Counted from the stretch's first letter, positions 9,366 through 17,741 are shown. The stretch: DNA of 64,000 bases from Betaproteobacteria bacterium (GCA_016194905.1 JACQAP010000004.1:1-64000); one strand, 5' to 3'. Numbers and translations: made by a program. Notes: generated from the letters alone by a model not told the origin.

Positions 9366-9941
9366 ATGAAGAAACTACTCGCGCTCGCCACGTTTCTTGC
9401 GCTGATCCCCGCGGGCGCACTCGCGCAGGACGCCGCCACCGGCAAGGAAAAGGCGGCCGTGTGTGGCGCCTGTCACGGCGCGGATGGTAACTCCACCATT
9501 CCGCAGAATCCGATCCTGGCGGGACAAACCGCGCGCTACATCTATCTGCAACTGCGCGACTTCAAGGAAGGACGCCGCAAGGACCCGATGATGTCGCCGA
9601 TGGCGGCGAACCTGTCGAAGAAAGACATGCTGGACCTCGGCGCCTATTTCGCCGCGCAGAAGCCGACGAATCAAAACTCGAAGGGCGAACCTTCGCTCGT
9701 GGCGAAAGGCAAAGCGGTCGCCGATGCCGCCATCTGCACCATGTGCCACTTGGGCAGCTTCTCCGGCCAGAACGAAATCCCGAAGACCGGCGGCCAGCAC
9801 TACGAATACGTGCTCAAGCAGTTGAAGGACTTCAAGGCGAAGAGACGCACCAACGACGCCGGCAACATGACGGCGGTATTGCGCACGATAGCGGATGAAG
9901 ATCTGGAGGCGGTTGCGGCGTATGTCGCGAGCCTCGACTGA
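9366..9941 (+). CDS. Periplasmic dihaem cytochrome c (c4-like)
   Basis: A 191-residue protein with a signal peptide ('KKLLALATFLALIPAGALAQ') and two haem c sites, CGACH (C33, C36, H37) and CTMCH (C124, C127, H128), in two homologous domains, the plan of cytochrome c4. Each domain has a later Met that could be the sixth ligand. Start ATG 9366 is chosen because it begins the signal peptide; an upstream in-frame ATG at 9339 adds an uncharged-poor leader. Its position 135 bases after the PQQ dehydrogenase suggests that it accepts electrons from that enzyme and passes them to an oxidase. The terminator-like hairpin between them means the two may be unequally expressed. Confidence 0.86.
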   Translation: MKKLLALATFLALIPAGALAQDAATGKEKAAVCGACHGADGNSTIPQNPILAGQTARYIYLQLRDFKEGRRKDPMMSPMAANLSKKDMLDLGAYFAAQKPTNQNSKGEPSLVAKGKAVADAAICTMCHLGSFSGQNEIPKTGGQHYEYVLKQLKDFKAKRRTNDAGNMTAVLRTIADEDLEAVAAYVASLD

Positions 9942-9945
9942 GACC

Positions 9946-10461
9946 GTGATTGGTGACTGGTGATTAGTGATTGGTACTTCTACAATTACTACTCCAGTAC
10001 TGGTAACCTAGAGCGGCAAGATGAACGGACCGCTCGATGAAATCGCATAAAGACCTCGAAGTCTGGAAGGCGGCCATTCAACTTGTCAAGAGTGTTTACG
10101 ATCTCACCGAGCACTTCCCGCAGAGGGAACGGTTTGGCCTTGCGGGTCAGATGCGTCGTAGCGCGGTATCGGTCGGAAGCAATATCGCTGAAGGTGCCGC
10201 TCGGAAAGGAAACAAGGAATTCCTCCAATTCCTGTGTGTGGCACTGGGGTCGGCCAGCGAGCTCGATACTCAACTGGAAATAGCCAAGCTGACTGGAATC
10301 GCTTCCGCTAATAATAGCGATCTCGTGACCGCAGATCTGGCTGCCGTATCTCGCATGCTGCAGGGCTTGATTCGATCCGTAAAAGCAAAACCTCGCGATT
10401 AAGTTCGCTATTCCCATTCAGGTGCCCTTTGCCAGTTACCAGTCACCTATCACCAGTCACC
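9946..10461. mobile_element. Putative element: A-family inverted repeats enclosing a four-helix-bundle gene
   Basis: The left arm (9946-9977) is made of GTGATTG/GTGACTG/GTGATTA units. The right arm (10427-10461) is the inverted form: GCCAGTTACC, AGTCACC, TATCACC, AGTCACC. A complete four-helix-bundle gene lies between them. The same arms, separated only by short loops and without a gene, occur at 11327-11394, 25574-25658 and 33872-33949. The layout therefore looks like a gene-carrying element with gene-less derivatives. The left arm begins 4 bases after the cytochrome stop codon. Confidence 0.5.
10037..10402 (+). CDS. Four-helix-bundle protein (23S-IVS/Avd-like family)
   Basis: A complete 121-residue member of the four-helix-bundle family (TIGR02436-like). 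It has the typical start 'HKDLEVWKAAIQLVKSVYDL', then 'FGLAGQMRRSAVSVGSNIAEG' and 'GNKEFLQFLCVALGSASELD', and a C-terminal helix with 'MLQGLIRS'. Relatives sit in 23S rRNA intervening sequences; the structurally related Avd binds reverse transcriptase and RNA in diversity-generating retroelements. No reverse transcriptase or template repeat is visible here. No clear ribosome site precedes the ATG. It is enclosed by inverted A-family repeats, and I infer that gene and repeats form one unit. Molecular function is unknown. Confidence 0.85.
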   Translation: MKSHKDLEVWKAAIQLVKSVYDLTEHFPQRERFGLAGQMRRSAVSVGSNIAEGAARKGNKEFLQFLCVALGSASELDTQLEIAKLTGIASANNSDLVTADLAAVSRMLQGLIRSVKAKPRD

Positions 10462-10485
10462 GACGGATCATTTCGCCAGTGCGAA

Positions 10486-11316
10486 ATGTCCGCGCTCTGC
10501 CTCCACGGCTTCCACCGCCTCAACTACTACGAATGGGGAGACCCGGCCAACTCGAAAGTCCTGATCTGCGTGCATGGCCTGACGCGAAACGGCCGCGACT
10601 TCGATGACATTGCGCGCGCGCTTTCCTCCGAATATCGCGTGCTCTGCCCCGACGTGCCCGGCCGCGGAAAAAGCGAATGGCTAACGCATAAAGAGGACTA
10701 CGCCTATCCGGTTTACTGCGCGGACATGGCCGCGCTGATCGCGCGCAGCGGCGCGCAAACCGTGGACTGGATCGGCACGTCGATGGGCGGACTGATCGGT
10801 ATGCTGCTCGCTGCTCAGCCGAATTCACCGATCCGCAAGCTGGTGATGAACGATGTCGGACCGTTCATTCCGAAGGCATCGCTGGAAAGGCTGTCCACTT
10901 ACGTGGGCAAACCCGTGAGCTACGATTCATTCGACGCCTTCGAACAATACATTCGCGTGGTGTCCGCATCGTTCGGCCCGCTGACCGATGCGCAATGGCG
11001 TCATCTCACCGAAACCACCGCCCGGCGCAAGGACGACGGCCGATGGGGAACGAACTACGACCCGGCGATCGCACTGCCATTCGCGGGACCGATCGCCGAT
11101 GTTGCGCTGTGGCCGTTCTGGGATCAGGTCCGTTGCCCCACACTCCTGTTGCGCGGCAAGACTTCCGACCTGTTGATGAGCGAAACCGCACGCGAGATGA
11201 CCACTCGCGGTCCGAAAGCAAAGCTCGTGGAATTCACCGGCATCGGCCATGCACCGATGTTGATGGCAGCCGACCAGATCAACGTAGTCCGCGAATTTCT
11301 TCTCGGACAAGGCTGA
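10486..11316 (+). CDS. Alpha/beta-hydrolase
   Basis: A 276-residue single-domain alpha/beta-hydrolase. Features are the oxyanion 'CVHGLTRNGRDFDD', the nucleophile elbow 'IGTSMGGLIG' (Ser), the acid-bearing strand region 'CPTLLLRGKTSDLL' (Asp) and the catalytic His in 'EFTGIGHAPMLM'. I start at ATG 10486 because an upstream extension to 10429 would only translate the A-family repeat. It lies between two copies of that repeat and upstream of dgoK-dgoA, so it may be co-transcribed with the sugar-acid genes, but nothing in the sequence shows lactonase activity. The substrate is unknown; the family includes esterases, haloperoxidase-like enzymes and C-C hydrolases. Confidence 0.82.
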   Translation: MSALCLHGFHRLNYYEWGDPANSKVLICVHGLTRNGRDFDDIARALSSEYRVLCPDVPGRGKSEWLTHKEDYAYPVYCADMAALIARSGAQTVDWIGTSMGGLIGMLLAAQPNSPIRKLVMNDVGPFIPKASLERLSTYVGKPVSYDSFDAFEQYIRVVSASFGPLTDAQWRHLTETTARRKDDGRWGTNYDPAIALPFAGPIADVALWPFWDQVRCPTLLLRGKTSDLLMSETAREMTTRGPKAKLVEFTGIGHAPMLMAADQINVVREFLLGQG

Positions 11317-11326
11317 TCGGTGGCCC

Positions 11327-11394
11327 GGTGATTAGTAACTGGTGACTGGTGGAAGCAATAAGGACTTTTCACTAATCACTAGTCACCAATTACT
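11327..11394. repeat. A-family hairpin repeat without a gene
   Basis: The left arm (11327-11351: GGTGATTAGTAACTGGTGAC and on) and right arm (11369-11394: TCACTAATCACTAGTCACC and on) are imperfect inverted copies separated by about 17 bases. The repeat fills the gap between the hydrolase stop (11316) and the dgoK start (11400), which leaves dgoK with no clear ribosome site. Confidence 0.8.
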
Positions 11395-11399
11395 GAACC

Positions 11400-12278
11400 A
11401 TGCTCGCCATCGACTGGGGCACCACTTCCTTTCGCGCATACCGTCTCGATCCGGCCGGCAGGATAGTCAATACACGTTCCGCACCGGCGGGCATTCTTTC
11501 CGTCGAGGGTGGAAACTTCGCCGCCGCACTGGAGCAGCAGGCCGGCGACTGGATTGCCGACGGCGAGACGCAGGTCGTCATGAGCGGCATGATAGGCAGC
11601 CGCCAGGGATGGATCGAGGTGCCTTATGCGGCATGCCCCGCCGGTCTGGATGAAATCGCCGCAGGAATGCGCAAGGTCGCGTGGGATCGCGGCGAGGCCT
11701 GGATTGCGCCGGGACTGACTTGTCGCGACGACGCCGGGGTTCCGGATGTGATTCGCGGCGAGGAGACCCAGATTCTGGGCATTCTCGCCCAGTTCGGCGC
11801 GGGCCGGCACACCATCTGTCTGCCGGGCACGCACAGCAAGTGGGTCGAGGTCGAAAACGGGAAGATCGTACACTTCTCGACGCACATGACCGGAGAGGCC
11901 TTCGCCGTGTTCAAGGCGCACAGCATTCTGGGACGCATGATGAAGGATGGCGTCACGGACAGGAATGCGTTTACGGACGGCGTGCGCCGTTCGGCCGATG
12001 ACGGCGGGATGCTGCACCACCTGTTCGGCGTGCGCTCCCGTGGATTGCTCGGCGAACTGCAGGAGACGGCTTCCGCGTCGTACCTGTCCGGCCTGCTCAT
12101 CGGCCACGAGATTCATGCCGCCGGTATCAGCGGACAACCCGTGCACCTGCTGTGCACCCCCCAGCTCGCGGACGTCTATCGTCAGGCACTTGACGTACTG
12201 GGATTGGAATCCAGTACACTCGATTCCAACGCGGTCACCACTGGACTGTTCCGGCTGGCGTCTCACCTGAAAAAATGA
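11400..12278 (+). CDS. dgoK: 2-dehydro-3-deoxygalactonokinase
   Basis: A 292-residue kinase of the DgoK family, which phosphorylates 2-dehydro-3-deoxy-D-galactonate at O6 in the DeLey-Doudoroff pathway. The N-terminal phosphate-binding loop is 'AIDWGTTSFRAYRLD'; a second signature, 'LPGTHSKWVEVENGKI', is the DgoK adenosine/substrate motif, followed by 'FSTHMTGEAFAVF'. Length is normal for the family. The gene overlaps dgoA by 4 bases (ATGA), so the two are translationally coupled. Its own leader has been overwritten by an A-family repeat ending 6 bases before the ATG. Galactonate dehydratase and a transporter are absent from the window. Confidence 0.92.
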   Translation: MLAIDWGTTSFRAYRLDPAGRIVNTRSAPAGILSVEGGNFAAALEQQAGDWIADGETQVVMSGMIGSRQGWIEVPYAACPAGLDEIAAGMRKVAWDRGEAWIAPGLTCRDDAGVPDVIRGEETQILGILAQFGAGRHTICLPGTHSKWVEVENGKIVHFSTHMTGEAFAVFKAHSILGRMMKDGVTDRNAFTDGVRRSADDGGMLHHLFGVRSRGLLGELQETASASYLSGLLIGHEIHAAGISGQPVHLLCTPQLADVYRQALDVLGLESSTLDSNAVTTGLFRLASHLKK

Positions 12279-12916
12279 AAACCGAATCCTTTGCCGGCTG
12301 GCTCAGGCGCTGGCCGCTGGTCGCCATCCTGCGGGGCATCAAGCCCGGGGAGGCGATCGACATTGGCGCTGTGCTGGTGGAAACCGGTTTTTGTATCGTC
12401 GAAGTTCCATTGAATTCTCCCGAACCTTTCGCCAGCATCATCAGGCTGTCGAAACGGTTCGGCGACAAAGTGCTGATCGGTGCGGGAACGGTCACGGACT
12501 GGGAGCAGGTGCAAAAGGTGGCCGATGCGGGCGGCAGAATCATCGTGATGCCGCATGCGGATGAGCGCATCGTCGAAGCCGCCAAGCGTCGCAATCTTTA
12601 CGCGGTGCCCGGCTTTGCCTCGGCCACGGAAGGTTTTCGCATGATCGAAGCCGGAGCCGACGCCATCAAACTATTCCCCGCCGAGGCCAACCCGCCGAAA
12701 GTGCTGAAGGCGCTGCGCGCCGTGTTGCCGAAGGCAGTGCCGGTGCTGCCGGTGGGCGGCATCACCCCGAACAACATGAAGGAATACTGGGAAGCCGGCG
12801 CGGACGGCTTCGGACTCGGTTCGGCGCTGTACAAACCCGGCGATACGGCGGCAAAAGTCGCGCAGTCAGCGGCGGATTTTCGCTTCGCTCTTCACGTTCT
12901 GCCGAAGAAGCCGTGA
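12275..12916 (+). CDS. dgoA: 2-dehydro-3-deoxy-6-phosphogalactonate aldolase
   Basis: A 213-residue class I KDPG/KDPGal aldolase (TIM barrel). It cleaves 2-dehydro-3-deoxy-6-phosphogalactonate to pyruvate and glyceraldehyde-3-phosphate. Family marks are 'PLVAILRGIKPGEA', with the catalytic-pocket Glu in 'IVEVPLNSPEP', 'IGAGTVTDWEQV' and the Schiff-base Lys in 'ADAIKLFPAE'; a phosphate-binding 'PVGGITPNNM' follows. The phrase 'PLNSPEPFASI' is typical of the galactonate rather than the gluconate enzyme. It overlaps dgoK by 4 bases, so KDGal is phosphorylated and then cleaved by consecutive gene products. Confidence 0.92.
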   Translation: MKTESFAGWLRRWPLVAILRGIKPGEAIDIGAVLVETGFCIVEVPLNSPEPFASIIRLSKRFGDKVLIGAGTVTDWEQVQKVADAGGRIIVMPHADERIVEAAKRRNLYAVPGFASATEGFRMIEAGADAIKLFPAEANPPKVLKALRAVLPKAVPVLPVGGITPNNMKEYWEAGADGFGLGSALYKPGDTAAKVAQSAADFRFALHVLPKKP

Positions 12917-13270
12917 CAGGATTGCGGAAATTTCGGCACTCTCGTCGACCCTTCGACCCGCCCAAGACGGGTCATCACCTGCAATAGCGCTTTCTTACGC
13001 GCTTGTAAGCCCCCCGACCGTTGATCCGGCCGCGAGCCTCACTCCCCTCGCCTCATAACGGTCGCATTGAGGCGACGGACGGTCGTTTTCACCTTACCGC
13101 CGTGCGTAGCCCGCCTGGTTGTCAGAAGCCGCCGCTCGTCAGCCACGCGCTGTACTGCGTCGCTCCTGGCATCGGATATGCACATGTCAAGGGTAAAGCG
13201 GGCGACTGGCGTGGTATCCACGACCACTGCAACCTAACGTGACGAAGGAGTAACCGAAGCGGAGTTCATC
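12917..13270. other. Intergenic stretch, no gene recognised
   Basis: About 350 bases between dgoA and a small hypothetical gene. Open frames are present on both strands but none has a recognisable product or a good start site. A short inverted pair, GCCTCA...TGAGGC, lies near 13050-13075. I see no tRNA, no repeat of the families found elsewhere and no convincing transposase remnant. Confidence 0.4.
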
Positions 13271-13654
13271 ATGAAGACAAGCGAACGCACCATGGCTGCC
13301 ACCCTGTCCGACGAAGTTTGGAAAGCATTGCATTCAGTGTCTGGACAGCGAGCGGACGCGGCATCCGCCATGCCGAAGGAGTTGGAGCAACCTTCCACCG
13401 ATACGGTGGACAGCATCCGCCGGCTGATGCTTCAGCCGCAAGGGCTGCGCAAAATCGTGCCGATGGCCGGCAGTCGGTTCGCATCCCGGCTCGCTATCGA
13501 AGACAAGGACCGGGCGAAGGTCGACGCCATATTCGCCTGCCTGGCGATCTGCGCGGATGAAGAACGCCGCGCAATTGCGTTCGGGTCCCGGGAAGCGGTT
13601 GCCGTGACGCAACGCTGCATCTATAGCATCAAGAAGAAGTTTGGGATCAGCTAA
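13271..13654 (+). CDS. Hypothetical protein, 127 residues
   Basis: A small soluble protein that I do not recognise. It is largely helical and charged, with 'LSDEVWKALHSVSGQ' near the start, a middle 'TVDSIRRLMLQPQGLRKIVPM' and a basic end 'RCIYSIKKKFGIS'. It contains two Cys and no signal peptide or membrane segment. A GGAG site lies about 7 bases before ATG 13271. It stands alone between the dgo genes and an acyl-CoA dehydrogenase on the other strand, and a C-family repeat begins 17 bases after its stop. Coding is supported by the start context and G+C at third positions, but function is unknown. Confidence 0.5.
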   Translation: MKTSERTMAATLSDEVWKALHSVSGQRADAASAMPKELEQPSTDTVDSIRRLMLQPQGLRKIVPMAGSRFASRLAIEDKDRAKVDAIFACLAICADEERRAIAFGSREAVAVTQRCIYSIKKKFGIS

Positions 13655-13670
13655 AGGCCGAGAAAAGCAG

Positions 13671-13723
13671 TGAATGACGTGAATGCGTGAAAGGACCGCG
13701 CATGCGCGTGAATGATGTGATTC
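13671..13723. repeat. C-family repeat (GTGAATGACGTGAA type)
   Basis: Imperfect units GTGAATGAC, GTGAATGC and GTGAAAGG, then a palindromic CGCGCATGCGCG and further GTGAATGATGTGATTC. It lies between the hypothetical gene and the acyl-CoA dehydrogenase and reaches the latter's stop codon (13722-13724). It is related to the repeat at 23753-23850. Confidence 0.6.
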
Positions 13724-15389
13724 AAATCTCCCTATCGTTCGCCAATGCGCTCGATCCTGCGAGTTCTTCGACGCCGATGAGGTCGATGCCATTTCTGGCA
13801 AAGCGCCGCGCGGCGTAGAGAGCGCGCTGATCTTTTTCGTGGTCGAGCGACCATTGCGCATGGCGACAGAGCAGGAGCAACGCAAAGGCGCGGCCCAGGG
13901 TCATGGCGAAGCGCCGTGCGCCCGCCTCGACCGCTTCCTCTGAAGCGGCGCCGATCCACCGCTGCGCACGCAGCAGCGCTGCCTGCGCCGACTTGGCACA
14001 TTCCAGCAATCGCACATCGCGCACGCCTGAAGCCAGCGTCTCGATCTCTATCTGCAGTGCGGACAGCGCACTACCGGACTGCAACGCGCGCAGCACGTCC
14101 AGCGACAACACGTTGGTGGTGCCTTCCCAGATCGAGAACACCTGCGCGTCGCGCAACAGCGCCGGCAGTCCGGTGTCTTCGACATAACCGGCCCCGCCGA
14201 AACTTTCCAGGACTTCCGACAGCACGGCCACCGACTGTTTGCCGGTGACGAGCTTCGCGATCGGTGTCAGCAGCCGCAGCAGGTCCTTGCCTGCGGCATC
14301 GAGCCCATCGGTTTCGTCGCGGCCGAGCAGCTCCACCGCAGAGAAGGCGAGATGAAAGCCGGCCTCGTACTCCGCCTGCAAGCCGGCCAGCGTATCGACA
14401 TGCAGCGGTTTCTCGGCCAGCGGCGCGCCGAAGGCGACGCGCTTTTTCGCATAGTCGCGCGCCAGCGCAAGTCCGCGGCGCATGTAGGAAACCGCGCTGA
14501 CGCTGTTCCACGTGCGGGTGACATTCAGCATCGGGGAAATGCTGCGCACACCATCCGCTTCGCCGGCGACCGTCAATGCCGGCGTACCGTCGAGCGTGAG
14601 TTCCGCGGTCGGCACCTTGCGCGTGCCGAACTTGTCCTTGAGCCGGTGAACGAGGATGTTATCGAGCTGCCCGCCGGCATTGCGCGTTTCCACATAGAAC
14701 AGGGCAAGGCCTTTTCCGCCGCCGGGATTGCCCTCGGGCCTTGCCAAGGTCAGCGCCATCTGAGAAGTCGCCGCGGACGTAAACCATTTCCGGCCGTAAA
14801 GCCGCCATCGCGAACCGTCCCGCTTCGCCGCGGTTTCGCTCAGACCAACGTCGGAACCGCCGGTACTCTCCGTCATCCACTGCCCGCTGGTCCAGAACCA
14901 CGCCGGATCGCGCGAAGTCAGGTGCGGCAACGCACGTTCGATGAGTTGTTTGTTTCCGGATGCGACCAGGGCGCGCGCAGCGCCGTCGGTCATCGCCAGC
15001 GGACAACTGTAGACGTCCGTCGCCGGCGTGAACAGGTGAACGAGCGCGAACTGATGAATGCGCGAGTGCCGGCCGTTGCGCCGCTCGTAAGCCGTCGCGA
15101 TCAGCCCTCTTTCGGCGGCGAGACGCTCCGCGAGCTTCCACAGCGGCGACACCTCAATCCGATCGATGCGGTTGCCCCACGCGTCCCAGGGCGTATGCAC
15201 GGGTTCGTTCAGACGATCCGCGATCTGCAGGCAATACAACTCGCCACCCGCCAGGTCCCCCAGCTCGAGCAATTCCCGCTCGATCGCCGCCAGCATCCCG
15301 GCGGGCAGCACCCGCGCGAGATAAGAGCGCGGGACCCGGTCGTCGGAATATTGGTTACCGAGTTGGGGCGGGGGTTGGTTGAACGGCAT
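13722..15389 (-). CDS. AidB-like acyl-CoA dehydrogenase family protein
   Basis: A 555-residue flavoprotein. The acyl-CoA dehydrogenase fold is evident: 'GQWMTESTGGSDVG' (FAD/substrate signature 1), 'RWRLYGRKWFTSAATSQMALTLA', 'TRTWNSVSAVSYMRRGLALARDY' and the C-terminal 'SFGGAGYVEDTGLPALLRDAQVFSIWEGTTNVLSLDVLRAL'-type region. The length and long N-terminal extension match the AidB/isovaleryl-CoA-dehydrogenase-like branch rather than the usual 380-residue enzymes. AidB itself binds DNA and protects against alkylation, but most relatives have no known substrate. It stands alone, flanked by C-family and F-family repeats; the upstream repeat starts 23 bases from its start codon. Confidence 0.82.
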   Translation of the reverse strand: MPFNQPPPQLGNQYSDDRVPRSYLARVLPAGMLAAIERELLELGDLAGGELYCLQIADRLNEPVHTPWDAWGNRIDRIEVSPLWKLAERLAAERGLIATAYERRNGRHSRIHQFALVHLFTPATDVYSCPLAMTDGAARALVASGNKQLIERALPHLTSRDPAWFWTSGQWMTESTGGSDVGLSETAAKRDGSRWRLYGRKWFTSAATSQMALTLARPEGNPGGGKGLALFYVETRNAGGQLDNILVHRLKDKFGTRKVPTAELTLDGTPALTVAGEADGVRSISPMLNVTRTWNSVSAVSYMRRGLALARDYAKKRVAFGAPLAEKPLHVDTLAGLQAEYEAGFHLAFSAVELLGRDETDGLDAAGKDLLRLLTPIAKLVTGKQSVAVLSEVLESFGGAGYVEDTGLPALLRDAQVFSIWEGTTNVLSLDVLRALQSGSALSALQIEIETLASGVRDVRLLECAKSAQAALLRAQRWIGAASEEAVEAGARRFAMTLGRAFALLLLCRHAQWSLDHEKDQRALYAARRFARNGIDLIGVEELAGSSALANDREI

Positions 15390-15411
15390 GGCCGCTTGGC
15401 AAAGATCAAAA

Positions 15412-15604
15412 TCTCAACGCAGAGGCGCAGAGAGCGCAAAGGTCGCAGAGGAAAACAAAACGGACGATAAGGGTAAACGCAGTACCGTGATCCAATCGAC
15501 AAATAGAAACTGACGCAGCGGACTATTGTGTACGGACACCTCTAGCGTGCCTCCATCGTATTCCTTTGCGCCCTCTCTTTTCACCTCTGCGCCCTTTGCG
15601 TCAA
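15412..15604. repeat. F-family inverted repeat pair
   Basis: The left arm (15412-15455) consists of CGCAGAGG, CGCAGAGA, GCGCAAAG and GTCGCAGAGG units starting TCTCAACG. The right arm (15561-15604) is the inverted form, ending GCGTCAACG. About 105 bases lie between, without a gene. It occupies the space between the acyl-CoA dehydrogenase start and the SSADH stop. Confidence 0.75.
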
Positions 15605-15631
15605 CGATTCTGATGCCGGCCCGTGGCCGGC

Positions 15632-17113
15632 TTACAGACCGCCAATGCACAAATACTTTACCTCCAGATACTCTTCGATCCCGTACTTCGAGCCTTCGCG
15701 CCCGATGCCGCTCTGCTTGACGCCGCCGAACGGCGCGACTTCGTTCGAGATCAGGCCGGTGTTGACGCCGACCATGCCGGATTCGATGGCTTCGCCTACG
15801 CGCCAGATGCGGCCGATGTCGCGGGCATAGAAATACGACGCCAGCCCGAACTCGGTGTCGTTGGCCATGGTGATCGCTTCTTCTTCGGTCTTGAAGCGGA
15901 ACAGCGGCGCGACGGGACCAAAGGTTTCCTCCTTCGTCACTTTCATCGTGGTGTTCACACCGGTCAGCACGGTCGGCTCGAAGAACAAACCGCCGAGTTT
16001 ATGCTTCTTGCCGCCGACCAGAACTTTGGCGCCTTTGGACAAGGCATCCTCGATATGCTCTTCGACCTTCTTCACCGCGTTCTCGTCGATCAGCGGTCCG
16101 GCATTGACGCCGGCCTCGGTGCCTGGCCCCACCTTAAGCGCCCTCACTTTATCCGCGAGCTTGGCGGCGAATTGATCGTAGACGCTGTCCTGCACCAGGA
16201 TGCGGTTGGCGCAAACGCAGGTCTGCCCGTTGTTGCGATACTTGGAGATCATCGCGCCTTCGACTGCCGCGTCGAGGTCGGCGTCGTCGAATACCAGGAA
16301 CGGCGCATTGCCGCCCAGTTCCAGCGAGACTTTCTTGATCGTCTCCGCACTCTGCTTCATCAGCACGGCTCCGACTTCGGTGGAACCGGTGAAGCTGATT
16401 TTGCGAACCGCCGAATTCGACGTCAGCTCGCCGCCGATTTCCTTCGCGCTGCCGGTGACGATGTTGATCACGCCCTTGGGCACGCCGGCGCGTTCAGCCA
16501 GCTCCGCCAGCGCAAAGGCCGAGTACGGTGTCTGCGTTGCCGGCTTGATCACCACCGTGCAACCCGCCGCCAATGCCGGCGCGGCCTTGCGCGTAATCAT
16601 TGCCGCCGGGAAATTCCACGGCGTGATCAGACCGCACACGCCGATCGGCTGCTTGATCACCACCAGACGCTTGTCGGCCTGATGCTGCGGAATCATATCG
16701 CCGTAAATGCGCTTCGCTTCTTCGGCGAACCACTCGATGAAAGAGGCAGCGTAGGCGATCTCGCCCTTCGCTTCGGCAAGAGGCTTGCCCTGCTCCGTGG
16801 TCATCAGCAGGCCCAGATCGTCGGTATTGGCGATCATCAGGTCGAACCATTTGCGCAGAATGTTTGCGCGCTCCTTCGGCAGCTTTGCGCGCCAGGCCGG
16901 CAACGCAGCGCTCGCGGCTTCGATGGCCCGGCGCGTTTCCACCGCACCCATTTTCGGAATGGTGCCGATTACCGCCCCATTGGCCGGGTTGGTGACGTTG
17001 ATGGTGGATTTGGCATCCGCGTCGAGCCAGGCCCCATTGATATAGCCTTGCTGGCGGAAAATTTTTTGGTCTCTGAGTTGCAGCGTGAAATTCGTATCTC
17101 TGGGGGCATTCAT
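15632..17113 (-). CDS. gabD: Succinate-semialdehyde dehydrogenase (NAD(P)+)
   Basis: A 493-residue aldehyde dehydrogenase that oxidises succinate semialdehyde to succinate. The fold marks are complete: 'CGLITPWNFPAAMITRK', cofactor motif 'SFTGSTEVG', the general-base Glu in 'SLELGGNAPF' and the catalytic Cys in 'NNGQTCVCANR'. The motif around the Cys, with a second Cys two residues later, matches the redox-regulated GabD branch. Start ATG 17113 follows a CAGGAGA site; a longer frame to 17245 is unsupported. No GABA transaminase is nearby, so its role could be GABA, 4-hydroxybutyrate or general aldehyde oxidation. Confidence 0.9.
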   Translation of the reverse strand: MNAPRDTNFTLQLRDQKIFRQQGYINGAWLDADAKSTINVTNPANGAVIGTIPKMGAVETRRAIEAASAALPAWRAKLPKERANILRKWFDLMIANTDDLGLLMTTEQGKPLAEAKGEIAYAASFIEWFAEEAKRIYGDMIPQHQADKRLVVIKQPIGVCGLITPWNFPAAMITRKAAPALAAGCTVVIKPATQTPYSAFALAELAERAGVPKGVINIVTGSAKEIGGELTSNSAVRKISFTGSTEVGAVLMKQSAETIKKVSLELGGNAPFLVFDDADLDAAVEGAMISKYRNNGQTCVCANRILVQDSVYDQFAAKLADKVRALKVGPGTEAGVNAGPLIDENAVKKVEEHIEDALSKGAKVLVGGKKHKLGGLFFEPTVLTGVNTTMKVTKEETFGPVAPLFRFKTEEEAITMANDTEFGLASYFYARDIGRIWRVGEAIESGMVGVNTGLISNEVAPFGGVKQSGIGREGSKYGIEEYLEVKYLCIGGL

Positions 17114-17219
17114 GGTTAGTCTCCTGGAAAACGGCGGAACAATGAGTCGATTATAGACGCCGCGGCCAAACATGCGTGCATACCCGGACTGCCGATTGGG
17201 ATAAACCACGATCCCCAGG

Positions 17220-17609
17220 ATGGTCGTCGTCGCGGGACCGCGCATCGATCCGCGCGAATTGCCGTGCGCAGCGGGCGTCGAGCTGCACGGATTCCTTCCG
17301 GATCTGCATCAGCGCCTGGCCGCCTGCGACCTCGCCCTCGTGCAGGGCGGGCTGACCACTTGCATGGAACTGACCGCGGCGAAGGTCCCGTTCCTGTACT
17401 TCCCGTTGCACAACCACTTCGAGCAGACCGTCCACTTCCGCTACCGCCCGGAACGCTATCTCGCGGGCCGCCCGCTCGATTATGCAGCAGTCACTGCGGA
17501 TGAAATCGCCGATGCAATCGTCGCCCAGATCGGGCGGCCGGCTGCATACCGGGACGTGGAGAGCGACGGCGCTTCCCGTGCAGCCAATCTAATTGCCGTC
17601 CTTATCTGA
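17220..17609 (+). pseudogene. C-terminal fragment of a GT-B glycosyltransferase
   Basis: A 129-residue frame that begins abruptly inside a GT-B fold. 'ELHGFLPDLHQRLAACDLALVQGGLTTCMEL' is the donor-binding domain of MurG/UGT-like enzymes, and 'PFLYFPLHNHFEQ' is the conserved sugar-nucleotide loop. Full-length relatives have about 350-400 residues, so the acceptor domain and the start are missing. The sequence upstream belongs to the divergent SSADH leader and gives no further homology. No ribosome site precedes the ATG. A truncation relic is the simplest reading. Confidence 0.65.
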
Positions 17610-17741
17610 ATTTGAACTATAACGAAGAGAGAAACGTCGCCAATTTGGAAAGTTGGAGCGCGAGAATCGGACAGCCAGGGCTGAAGTTTTGACCTTCCCT
17701 ATAACTTGTGCGTTCGTAGTCAACCTGGAGGAGAGCCAATC

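Noticed and set aside
6345-10402. Diversity-generating retroelement, because of Avd-like proteins
   Set aside because: No reverse transcriptase, template repeat or variable repeat near either four-helix-bundle gene.
10429-10485. An upstream start for the alpha/beta-hydrolase
   Set aside because: The extra residues would be a translation of the A-family repeat; the internal ATG begins the conserved fold.
12917-13270. Possible integron attC or insertion-sequence remnant
   Set aside because: Only a 6-base inverted pair and no core sites, integrase or transposase homology could be found.
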